DNA of 64,000 nt, taken from assembly GCF_036417355.1 (NCBI RefSeq), contig NZ_CP143889.1:806001-870000 (forward strand). The letters are read 5' to 3'. Source of the stretch: Akkermansia sp. RCC_12PD (GTDB taxonomy: Bacteria > Verrucomicrobiota > Verrucomicrobiia > Verrucomicrobiales > Akkermansiaceae). The notes under the pieces were generated by a model. The model was not told where the DNA came from and did no database searches. It saw only the letters and a list, made by a program, of their open reading frames with translations. Made by a program: the position numbers and the translations under genes. Shown here one piece after another: positions 39,466 through 47,268 of this stretch. Numbering within the stretch: position 1 is the stretch's first letter; each line of letters begins with the position of its first letter.

Positions 39466-40200
39466 ATGTCCGGAACGGTTTCACGATTTTTTCTGCTGCT
39501 GGGCGCCGGACTGGCGCTTTCCTGCTCCAATTCCCAGAAGCTGCCTTCCTCACCCCTGATCACCCATCCCCTGCACCCGGATTCCAGGCAAAGCTGCTTT
39601 GAAGGGGTATGGTACAATCCCACGGAACAGGCCATTTGGAGCACCCCAAAATTGAACGTGTATGTAGCGCCCGTCAATATCAATTACATCAAGACACAGT
39701 TCCCGAAGGAAGCCCCGGCGCTGGCGGAACAGTTCAGAACGGAACTCCAGAAGGACATCGCCAAAGTCCTGGAAGAAAAGAACAGACAGACCGGCGGCAA
39801 AATCAACTGGAAACTGGTTTCCCGCCCCACGGAAGGCTGCATCATTCTGGACGTGGCCATGGTGAAGCTGAAAGCTACGGACGTGGGCGGCAACATCATG
39901 TCGGACCTGGTTTCCCTGGTTTCCCCCCTGCCGGGAACATCCCTGCTGCTGGGCAGCTGCATGAGCGGGGACGTGGGTATTGAAGGGCGTCTTGTGGACA
40001 CGCGCACGGATGCCGGCATCATGGAGTTCAAAGCCTATAATACGGACCCCATCACCCTGTTTTCCGTCAAGGAATTTGAACGTTTTGCCTTTGACAAGCG
40101 GAACCTCCGGCTTTTCGCCAGCGGAGTTTCCTCTATTTTCAAGGATGGCCCTTCAAGCTACATTCCCAAGACGGGCCAGATTGATCTGAACCCATTTTAA
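39466..40200 (+). CDS. Lipoprotein resembling the DUF3313 family
   Basis: The protein has 244 residues from ATG 39466. Its lipobox signal is L-L-L-G-A-G-L-A-L-S-C-S. The mature part has K-L-N-V-Y-V-A-P-V-N-I-N-Y-I, F-R-T-E-L-Q-K-D-I-A-K-V-L and a Gly-rich G-D-V-G-I-E-G-R-L-V-D-T-R-T-D strand, similar to DUF3313-type outer-membrane lipoproteins of unknown role. An in-frame extension to 39370 would hide the signal. The stop overlaps that of lgt by 4 bases, tail to tail. Confidence 0.7.
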   Translation: MSGTVSRFFLLLGAGLALSCSNSQKLPSSPLITHPLHPDSRQSCFEGVWYNPTEQAIWSTPKLNVYVAPVNINYIKTQFPKEAPALAEQFRTELQKDIAKVLEEKNRQTGGKINWKLVSRPTEGCIILDVAMVKLKATDVGGNIMSDLVSLVSPLPGTSLLLGSCMSGDVGIEGRLVDTRTDAGIMEFKAYNTDPITLFSVKEFERFAFDKRNLRLFASGVSSIFKDGPSSYIPKTGQIDLNPF

Positions 40201-41255
40201 GCGGATTTCTTCTCCTCGTCCGCGGCAGATTTTTCCGCGGGATCATAGAAAACGCAGTCCTGCACCGTCTTCCGGGTTTTGAAAGCATACACCAGAAAGG
40301 CAAGGCCCACGAAAATAAGGAATACGGAAAGGAACTGGCCGCGCGTCATTCCCATGGAGAACGGGGAGTCAGGTTCCCGGAATTCCTCGCAGACGATTCT
40401 GCCGATGGCATAGACAATGGCGAATACGCCGCAAAACACGCCGTTCCAGGCACGCGGGAATTTCACCCGGATGAACCACAGGATGGCAAAGAGTACCACG
40501 CCTTCCGCAAAGGCCTCATATAACTGGGAAGGGTAGCGCGCATGGTCCTCCATCACCTGGGCCACGATTTCCTTGACGGCAGGGGTATCCCTGACCCTGT
40601 CCGCCACCCAGGCGGCATTCATTTGCTCCGGCACGGAGATGCCGGAAAGGTGCATCTTGTCCAGCAATCCGGGCTCCTCATAAATGCGGGAGGCCACCCG
40701 CACGAACAAGTCCGGGTCCTGTGCGAGTTCCGCCGGAAAGATCATGCCGTGGGAAGAGCCGGGAGGGACAATGCGCCCGTATAGTTCCCCGTTAATGAAG
40801 TTGGCCATGCGTCCGAAGAACAGGCCGACAGGGGCGACAATCGCCAGGCCGTCCAGAAGCGCCACCCATTTGACGCGATGCTTCCAGGCATAATAGAATG
40901 TGTAAAGCCCCACACCGATCATGCCGCCATGGCTGGCCATGCCGCCCTCCCACACGCGCAGGACCATGAAGGGATCCTCCAGTAAATGGGCCCACCCGTG
41001 ATTGGGTAGATGGTAAAAAAGCACATAACCCAGCCGGCCTCCAAGGAGCACGCCGAAGATCGCCACATAAGTCACGAAATCGGCCAGCCTGTCCTGAGGA
41101 ACAGGATACAGCTTCCTGCGGGAGAGCCAGGAAAGCAGGAAGTACCCGGCAATAAATCCCAGCAGGTAGGCAACGCCATACCAGCGCAGGGCGATGGAGT
41201 CCGTAATCTGCCAAATGACGGGGTTCAGATCGTGTATATAGGGAGACGCACTCAT
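40197..41255 (-). CDS. lgt: Prolipoprotein diacylglyceryl transferase
   Basis: An inner-membrane enzyme that moves diacylglycerol from phosphatidylglycerol to the lipobox Cys, the first step for the several lipoproteins coded here. It has 352 residues with about seven helices. Signature motifs are L-R-W-Y-G-V-A-Y (N-terminus), G-G-R-L-G-Y-V-L-F-Y, M-A-S-H-G-G-M-I-G (catalytic His region) and G-R-M-A-N-F-I-N-G-E-L-Y-G-R. A periplasmic insertion (about 165-225) is longer than in E. coli. The start overlaps the stop of the M42 peptidase gene by 4 bases (ATGA), so the two are translationally coupled. Confidence 0.94.
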   Translation of the reverse strand: MSASPYIHDLNPVIWQITDSIALRWYGVAYLLGFIAGYFLLSWLSRRKLYPVPQDRLADFVTYVAIFGVLLGGRLGYVLFYHLPNHGWAHLLEDPFMVLRVWEGGMASHGGMIGVGLYTFYYAWKHRVKWVALLDGLAIVAPVGLFFGRMANFINGELYGRIVPPGSSHGMIFPAELAQDPDLFVRVASRIYEEPGLLDKMHLSGISVPEQMNAAWVADRVRDTPAVKEIVAQVMEDHARYPSQLYEAFAEGVVLFAILWFIRVKFPRAWNGVFCGVFAIVYAIGRIVCEEFREPDSPFSMGMTRGQFLSVFLIFVGLAFLVYAFKTRKTVQDCVFYDPAEKSAADEEKKSA

Positions 41256-42346
41256 GAATGTTCCTTTCCGGGCAGGTATTGGGTAAGGCTTTCCACAGCT
41301 TCATGGTCCAGGGCGCGCACCAGGGCCACCGCCAGCTCCGCTGCAGCGCAGTAATCACGCAGGTCAAGCACCCCGTTATGGGAATGAATGTACCGGGTGG
41401 GGATTCCAAGCACGATGCAGGGCACTCCCTTTCCGGAGAGATGAAGCGCTCCGGCATCCGTACCGCCGGAACGGCGCACGGTGAGCTGGAAGGGAATGGA
41501 TGCCTTTACGGCCACTTCCTCCGCCAGCGCGGCCAGCCGGGGATTGGTGATCGCCGTAGGGTCAAACAACCTGATCTGCACGCCATCGCCCAGAGCCCCC
41601 TGGGAGTCGCCGGGAGCAAATCCCGGGGTATCATCCGCGGGGGGAGCCTCCAGCACAATCACGCAATCCGGCTTCATGGCGGCGCCCGCCGTTTTGGCGC
41701 CACGGGTTCCCACTTCCTCCTGCACCGTCGCGGCGGCGATGAGCGTATTGGGGTGCCCTTTCCGGCACAGTGCCTTGAAAGCTTCCACCATGACGGCTAA
41801 ACCTGCACGGTTGTCAAATGCCTTGCCCATGACGCGGAACTGATTTTCCAAGCGGGAAAAGGCTGTGTCCGGCACCACGGGATCTCCCAGGCGGATGCCG
41901 AATTCGTTCCTCACCTGCTCCGCGCTTTCAGCACCCACATCTACAAACAGGGCATCCATGGCCATGACGCTGTTGCGCTGGCCTTCCGGCAAAAAATGGG
42001 GAGGCCGGGAGCCGATCACTCCCTGAACGCTGCGTCCGGAGCGGGTTCTCACCAGAACGCGCTGGCTCAGCAGGGTATGCGGCCACCAGCCGCCGATGCC
42101 CACCAACTGTAAAAAACCGCTAGCCGTAATGTTCTGGACGAGAAAGCCTATTTCATCCATATGGGCCGCCAGCATGACTCGGGGGCCGGAATCCCCGCTG
42201 GTGCAGAACAGGCAGCCGGAGCCGTCTGCGGAAAATTTCCCATATCCGGAAAGTTCCTGCGCCACAAGCGCCCTCACTTCATCCTCATGCCCTGAGATAC
42301 CGTGGGCTTCCGAAAATTTTTTCAGCAGATCCGAATCAATCGCCAT
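41252..42346 (-). CDS. M42 family glutamyl/leucyl-type aminopeptidase
   Basis: A cytosolic dizinc aminopeptidase (FrvX/PepA-TET family) of 364 residues that forms dodecameric cages in known members. Zinc ligands and catalytic residues lie in M-L-A-A-H-M-D-E-I-G-F-L, A-F-D-N-R-A-G-L-A-V, T-V-Q-E-E-V-G-T-R-G-A and V-L-E-A-P-P-A-D-D, with a final His in I-H-S-H-N-G-V. Start ATG 42346 (M-A-I-D-S-D-L-L-K-K-F) is preferred to 42400, whose extra 18 codons are unconserved. It is coupled to lgt by a 4-base overlap. Confidence 0.9.
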   Translation of the reverse strand: MAIDSDLLKKFSEAHGISGHEDEVRALVAQELSGYGKFSADGSGCLFCTSGDSGPRVMLAAHMDEIGFLVQNITASGFLQLVGIGGWWPHTLLSQRVLVRTRSGRSVQGVIGSRPPHFLPEGQRNSVMAMDALFVDVGAESAEQVRNEFGIRLGDPVVPDTAFSRLENQFRVMGKAFDNRAGLAVMVEAFKALCRKGHPNTLIAAATVQEEVGTRGAKTAGAAMKPDCVIVLEAPPADDTPGFAPGDSQGALGDGVQIRLFDPTAITNPRLAALAEEVAVKASIPFQLTVRRSGGTDAGALHLSGKGVPCIVLGIPTRYIHSHNGVLDLRDYCAAAELAVALVRALDHEAVESLTQYLPGKEHS

Positions 42347-42539
42347 GGGCCGAGCATGTGAAAACGCCCTCCCCAGGTCAAGCCCGCAGCCGTGCCTCAT
42401 GATTTTTTCTTGACCGGATGCTTGCAGCCCCCAAATACTGCAAGCAAATTTTTCCTGCCATTTTCATGAAAGAAACAAGAGATTTTTGCTAGCCACAACC
42501 CGGTTTTTGGTGTAACTAATCAGGGAATCGAATTGTGCT

Positions 42540-43256
42540 ATGAAATCCATCCTTACTTTCATCACGGCTATGCTGGCTGTCGTGCTTCTTGTTCCTGCGT
42601 CATCCGCACAAAGCACGAGCAATCCAAAAACGCAGGTGCGCGTTACGCTGGACAAGTTGTCCCTGTACATGCGCCAGTCCCCCAACGTGACCACGCAGGA
42701 CGATCCGCGGCCCCTGCCCAAGCCGAAAAGATGGGCGGATTTTGAAGTGCCCTTCAAGGTGGAAGCTTCTCCGATGCCCAAATCCGGCTACATTGATTCC
42801 CTGACTTTCAAATTCTATATTGCCGTGGTCAATCCGGACCGCGCGCGCCAGTACCTGAAACTGTACAAGGAAATCAAATACGTCAACGTTCCGGTCGGTG
42901 AATCCACTTACGCCTCCGTCTACCTTTCCCCCTCCTCCGTCAAGCGCATCACCGGCTCGGAAGGCGGCCGCGGCAAGTGGGTCAAGTATGAAGGCGTTGT
43001 CGTGGAATACAACGGCAAGGTAGTGGCCACCTATTCCTCCGAACGCGGCAAGATGGAAAAATGGTGGACCATCCAGTCTCCCAGCATTGTGGAAACCACT
43101 TATTATCCCCTGCTGAACAAGGATGAAACACCCTTCTCCGTGTACTGGTATGACCGTTATCCGGAAATCATGAAGCCCAATCTTCACCAGGGAGGCTCTG
43201 CTCCGGAACCTTCCGGCTTCGGAACACCGACGCCTCCGGAAACCGACGATCTTTAA
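42540..43256 (+). CDS. Amuc_1102-like secreted Ig-fold protein of the pilus locus
   Basis: A protein of 238 residues with a Sec signal (M-K-S-I-L-T-F-I-T-A-M-L-A-V-V-L-L-V-P-A-S-S-A). The mature chain is beta-rich, and the C-terminus is a Pro-rich tail (T-P-T-P-P-E-T-D-D-L). Position, size and content match A. muciniphila Amuc_1102, described as an Ig-like fold protein of the pilus gene cluster. It lies 64 bases before the PilM-like gene and appears to lead the five-gene operon. Its exact role in pilus assembly is not settled. Confidence 0.85.
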   Translation: MKSILTFITAMLAVVLLVPASSAQSTSNPKTQVRVTLDKLSLYMRQSPNVTTQDDPRPLPKPKRWADFEVPFKVEASPMPKSGYIDSLTFKFYIAVVNPDRARQYLKLYKEIKYVNVPVGESTYASVYLSPSSVKRITGSEGGRGKWVKYEGVVVEYNGKVVATYSSERGKMEKWWTIQSPSIVETTYYPLLNKDETPFSVYWYDRYPEIMKPNLHQGGSAPEPSGFGTPTPPETDDL

Positions 43257-43320
43257 TCGTTCCGCTCCGATTCCTCCAAGACTGTACACATTTCACTTTT
43301 TTATTTAACAGAAATCACCC

Positions 43321-45162
43321 ATGGCTAATTCACGACAAATCGTCGCATTAAACGTAGGTTCCCAGCGAGTATCGATGGGCGTCTTTTCCAAGACGAATAA
43401 GAACGCTCTCATCCTGGACCGCTACGCTACGCGCCTCATCGTACTGGATCCGTCCGCAGAAGGCATGCGCCTGACAAAGGTGGGGGAGGCCGTCGCCGAC
43501 CTCGTTCAGGAGCTCCGCGTCAAAGGCGGCGTTGCCAATTATTCCGTATCCGGACAGTCCGTCTTCATCCGCTTTGTCAAACTTCCCGCCCTGGACGACA
43601 CGGACGTTGAACAGCTCATCAGGTTTGAAGCCCAGCAGCATGTTCCCTTCCCTCTGGACGAAGTCGTCTGGGACTACCACCTTCTGCCGGCCAACGGGCT
43701 GGAACGCGAGGCCGTCCTGGTCGCCATCAAGGCGGAAGACCTGGATTCCCTGAATGATGAAATCACCTCCCACGGGCTTTCCACCGGCAAAGTGGACTGC
43801 ACGCAGACTTCTCTGTACAACGCATACGTAGACAGCTATCCGGAAGAAAAGGAGCCCGTCATGCTCATTGACATCGGCGCCAAGTCCACCGACCTGATTT
43901 ACAGCGAACAGGGACGTTTCTTCACCCGCAGTATTTCCGCAGGGGGCATTTTCGTCACTTCCGCCATCGCCCGTGAATTCAATCTTCCCTTCGTGGAAGC
44001 CGAACGTCTGAAGATCACCAGCGGACTCGTTTCCATGAGCAACGGACAGACGGAAGGGCTGGACCCGGCCACCGCCAATCTGGCCACCATCATCCGCACG
44101 GCCATGACCAGGCTGGCTTCCGAAATCCAGCGCACGACCAACCACTACCGCGCCCAGATGAAAGGGAGTGCGCCAGTGAAGGCCTATTTGTGCGGCGGGG
44201 GTTCCTCCCTTCCGTACACCAAGGAATTCCTGGAAGACAAGCTGGGCATACCAATTTTCTTCTTCAACCCCATGCACAACGTGGGCGTAGGTTCCGGTGT
44301 GGACGTGAACACCATTTCACGTGAAGCCTTCACCTTGGGCGGCATGATCGGAACGGCCATCAACGCTGTAGACCGCGCTTCCCTCAACATTGACCTGGAG
44401 CCCACTGCAGTGGCTAAAAAACGGGCCAACCAGAAGAAGATGCCCGCCATCATCACCGGAGCCGTCATCGCCATGCTCGGCGCGGCCGCCTATGCGGTCA
44501 CGGGTTACATGGGCGTGGAAAAGGCCAAGCAGACCCTTTCCGGCGTATCGCCCACCGTCAGCGCCATCAAGTCCGAACAATCCGCCCTGCGCCTCAAGGA
44601 ACAAGAATTGAAGAAGATGGACGCCACCCTCGCCTCCTACCAGCAGCTGACCCTCCAGCGGTACGGTTATGCGGACATTATCAAACATCTTCTGGAACAA
44701 TCGGAACACAAGAATTACCCCTACTGGTTCACGGATTTTGAACCTGTGGCGCATTTCAACCCGGAGGACGCCACCCAGATCACTGGCTACTCCGTCATCA
44801 AGGATTCCTTCCTTTCCGACAAAAACACCTCCCTGGTGGAGAACATCAGGACGGAGACGGCAGCAAACTCTGCCAATGACGGAGAGGAAAATGCCGTTTA
44901 CAGTGTCAATGCCATCCGTCTGACCGGCCTCGCCAAACGCTCTGAAGGCGGCCAGAAGCTTATTCAGGATCTTCAGGCCAAAATGGATGCGAACAAGGAT
45001 TCCCTGTTCACATTCAAGGACGGAGACAGAAAGCTGGAAGTCCGCCAGATCATGGAACTGGGCGCCAAGGATGCCAAGGTAGACGCTGCGGCCGGGGCTT
45101 TCATTCCCTTCAAGCTGGTGCTTCCGCTGAAAACCCCCATTCCCGTACATTTTAACAAGTAA
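43321..45162 (+). CDS. pilM: PilM-PilN-like pilus assembly protein (Amuc_1101-like)
   Basis: The protein has 613 residues. Residues 1-370 form an FtsA/PilM-type actin-fold ATPase: A-L-N-V-G-S-Q-R-V-S-M-G-V at the start, V-M-L-I-D-I-G-A-K-S-T-D-L-I (phosphate 2) and A-Y-L-C-G-G-G-S-S-L-P-Y (adenosine motif). A transmembrane helix follows at about 378-400, then a coiled coil and a periplasmic domain, as in PilN. So PilM and PilN appear fused in one chain, joining the cytoplasmic ring to the inner-membrane alignment complex. It precedes the PilO-position gene by 30 bases. Confidence 0.88.
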   Translation: MANSRQIVALNVGSQRVSMGVFSKTNKNALILDRYATRLIVLDPSAEGMRLTKVGEAVADLVQELRVKGGVANYSVSGQSVFIRFVKLPALDDTDVEQLIRFEAQQHVPFPLDEVVWDYHLLPANGLEREAVLVAIKAEDLDSLNDEITSHGLSTGKVDCTQTSLYNAYVDSYPEEKEPVMLIDIGAKSTDLIYSEQGRFFTRSISAGGIFVTSAIAREFNLPFVEAERLKITSGLVSMSNGQTEGLDPATANLATIIRTAMTRLASEIQRTTNHYRAQMKGSAPVKAYLCGGGSSLPYTKEFLEDKLGIPIFFFNPMHNVGVGSGVDVNTISREAFTLGGMIGTAINAVDRASLNIDLEPTAVAKKRANQKKMPAIITGAVIAMLGAAAYAVTGYMGVEKAKQTLSGVSPTVSAIKSEQSALRLKEQELKKMDATLASYQQLTLQRYGYADIIKHLLEQSEHKNYPYWFTDFEPVAHFNPEDATQITGYSVIKDSFLSDKNTSLVENIRTETAANSANDGEENAVYSVNAIRLTGLAKRSEGGQKLIQDLQAKMDANKDSLFTFKDGDRKLEVRQIMELGAKDAKVDAAAGAFIPFKLVLPLKTPIPVHFNK

Positions 45163-45192
45163 TACCTACCCAACACCAACAAGATACATTTT

Positions 45193-46149
45193 ATGAGCAA
45201 CTGGATTACAGACAACAAGCCTGCCGCTACGGTAGCGGGTGTGGGGCTTCTCTTATTCCTTGGGCTGTCCGTGGCTGGGTACATGGCTAATTCCGAACGC
45301 AGCGACCTGGACAAGAAGATCAAAACCGCTTCTCAGGAAATCAAGTCGGCCAACGCCGCGCCAATTACACCGAGCCGCACGTCCAACAAGGAACTGGAAA
45401 AGGAATTGAACCGCTATGCCAAGGCCATCGGCAATCTGGAAACGGCCTACAAACCCTTCATGGCTTCCTCCGTGCTGACGCCCACCACCCCCACGGCGTT
45501 CCAGAATGAACTGAAGGCCTTCCGGGAATCCCTGATAGCCTCCTGCAAGAAGAAAAACATCCAGATTACGGATACTTCTTCCTGGCTTGGCTTCCAGCTT
45601 TACAGCACCCAGGCTCCCTCCGTGCAGGCTACGCCCACGCTGACCTTTGAAATGAAGGCCATCAACAGCCTGGTCAACAAGCTCACGGATTGCGGACTGA
45701 CCAAATTCATCAAGGTTTACCGTTCCCAGCTTCCCATTGAAAACCCGGCGCGTAACTTGGAAGAGGAGGAAGATTCAGATCTGAAGGCTCCCTGGACGGG
45801 CATGCCGCTGGAAATCGCCTTCCAGGGAGATCGGGGAAGCGTCCTGAAAGCCATGAACGCCATTACGGATTCCCAGGAATACCTGTTCACGGTCAATTCT
45901 ATCAGAATCCGCAACGAACGGATGATGCCGCCGCCCATCACCAATCCGGCAGCCGCACAGCCTGCCGCCGCACAGCCCCAGACGGGAGTGGCGAGCCTGA
46001 CGCCGGCAGGGGAAACGGCTGCTCCGGCGGAACCGCCCATCCAGCAAATAATCAAGCCCTACATGGGCAAGGAACAGGTCATGGTCCAGGTCTCCCTGAA
46101 CCTGGTTCACTTCGCACAGCCCAAGGTGCAGGAACCGTCTGAAGACTAA
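45193..46149 (+). CDS. Amuc_1100-like pilus-associated outer-surface protein (PilO position)
   Basis: The protein has 318 residues. An N-terminal membrane helix (about 14-31) is followed by a coiled coil (S-D-L-D-K-K-I-K-T-A-S-Q-E-I-K) and two ferredoxin-like alpha/beta halves, as in PilO-type proteins. It is the counterpart of Amuc_1100, the A. muciniphila protein linked to TLR2 signalling and gut-barrier effects. The ending V-Q-V-S-L-N-L-V-H-F...Q-E-P-S-E-D is shared. Many positions differ from the type sequence as I recall it (for example S-E-R-S-D-L-D here for S-K-R-S-E-L-D), including the Ala/Pro-rich C-terminal region (about 255-285). Confidence 0.92.
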   Translation: MSNWITDNKPAATVAGVGLLLFLGLSVAGYMANSERSDLDKKIKTASQEIKSANAAPITPSRTSNKELEKELNRYAKAIGNLETAYKPFMASSVLTPTTPTAFQNELKAFRESLIASCKKKNIQITDTSSWLGFQLYSTQAPSVQATPTLTFEMKAINSLVNKLTDCGLTKFIKVYRSQLPIENPARNLEEEEDSDLKAPWTGMPLEIAFQGDRGSVLKAMNAITDSQEYLFTVNSIRIRNERMMPPPITNPAAAQPAAAQPQTGVASLTPAGETAAPAEPPIQQIIKPYMGKEQVMVQVSLNLVHFAQPKVQEPSED

Positions 46150-46183
46150 TTACGGCAATCAATTCGCAGAAAACAATTTCACC

Positions 46184-47197
46184 ATGTCTGAAAAACAAAA
46201 CTACGACAAGATCCTGATGGTCTCCGGCATCGTTCTGGGTCTGGGGGTAGCCGCCTACGGCGCCTGGACTTTCCTGAAGCTGGATGACCAGTATAAATTT
46301 ACCACCCGTGTTTCGGAAAAGCCCGTGGAACCGCCCTCTGGCATCAAGAAGGCGGAAACCGTCAACCAGGAAATTTCCGCTTCCCATGAACTGAAACCCA
46401 TCATCCAGGAAACTCAGGAATATGTGGGGTTCGTCGCCCCCAACCTCTGGATCAAGTCAGGAGGGACGGAACCCTTCGACATCGTGTCCGGACCGCCCAT
46501 TCATGGAAACATCCCCAATAAATGGTTCCTGGACAACGGGCTGGAAGATATTTTCATTTATTCGGACGTCCTGACACGGGACCCGGACAATGACGGCTTT
46601 ACCGTCCAGGAGGAATACGAAGCCAAAACGCATCCCAACGATCCGAACAGCCACCCGTCCCTCATTAACAAGCTGTATGTGGACGAGATCAAGCAATTCG
46701 GCTTTTACCTGGTCTTCTCTCAGGCGGACGGCAACGACTTCACCTTCAAGGGACAGAATCGCGCCCGGCAGGACCTGTGGAGAAGCACTGTCCAGCTCAA
46801 CGGCCAGTTCGGAGCCAGGAAAAACACGAATGAGAAGCCAAGATTCGAGCTTGTCAGCGTGGCCAACAAGGAATTCAAGAATGAAAGCCTCAACATGGTG
46901 GAAACGGACCCCGAAGCGACCGTCAAGGATCTGAAACCGACCAAGAATGGACAGACCTACACGATCAGAAGGGGAGCCAAGTATTTCATACCCATCATTG
47001 ATAAGAAAGTAAACCTTACTATTGCCGCTGGTCCCAAACGGGATACCAGCTTTGAAGTAGAGGAAGGTGCCGACTTCCAGATACCAGGTGACACCAAGCA
47101 GACTTACACGCTGAAAACCGTTGATAATGCAACACAAACCGTAACCATTGCCAACAAAACAACAGGAGAACAAACAACACTGAACAAGAAAAAATAG
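46184..47197 (+). CDS. Amuc_1099-like pilus assembly protein (PilP position)
   Basis: The protein has 337 residues. One membrane helix (about 9-28) precedes a periplasmic region. Near residue 128-150 the segment R-D-P-D-N-D-G-F-T-V-Q-E-E-Y-E-A-K-T-H-P-N-D-P is a calcium-binding thrombospondin-type-3/EF-like loop. The C-terminal third is beta-rich with repeated K/T motifs, fitting a link to the secretin. It sits in the usual PilP slot between the PilO-like and PilQ genes. PilP homology itself is not evident from motifs. Confidence 0.8.
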   Translation: MSEKQNYDKILMVSGIVLGLGVAAYGAWTFLKLDDQYKFTTRVSEKPVEPPSGIKKAETVNQEISASHELKPIIQETQEYVGFVAPNLWIKSGGTEPFDIVSGPPIHGNIPNKWFLDNGLEDIFIYSDVLTRDPDNDGFTVQEEYEAKTHPNDPNSHPSLINKLYVDEIKQFGFYLVFSQADGNDFTFKGQNRARQDLWRSTVQLNGQFGARKNTNEKPRFELVSVANKEFKNESLNMVETDPEATVKDLKPTKNGQTYTIRRGAKYFIPIIDKKVNLTIAAGPKRDTSFEVEEGADFQIPGDTKQTYTLKTVDNATQTVTIANKTTGEQTTLNKKK

Positions 47198-47268
47198 ACC
47201 CGGATTTTCACTTTTCTAAAAAAAAAGCTTCACAAATCCGAAAAACATGTAAAAAGAAGAACCTAACT

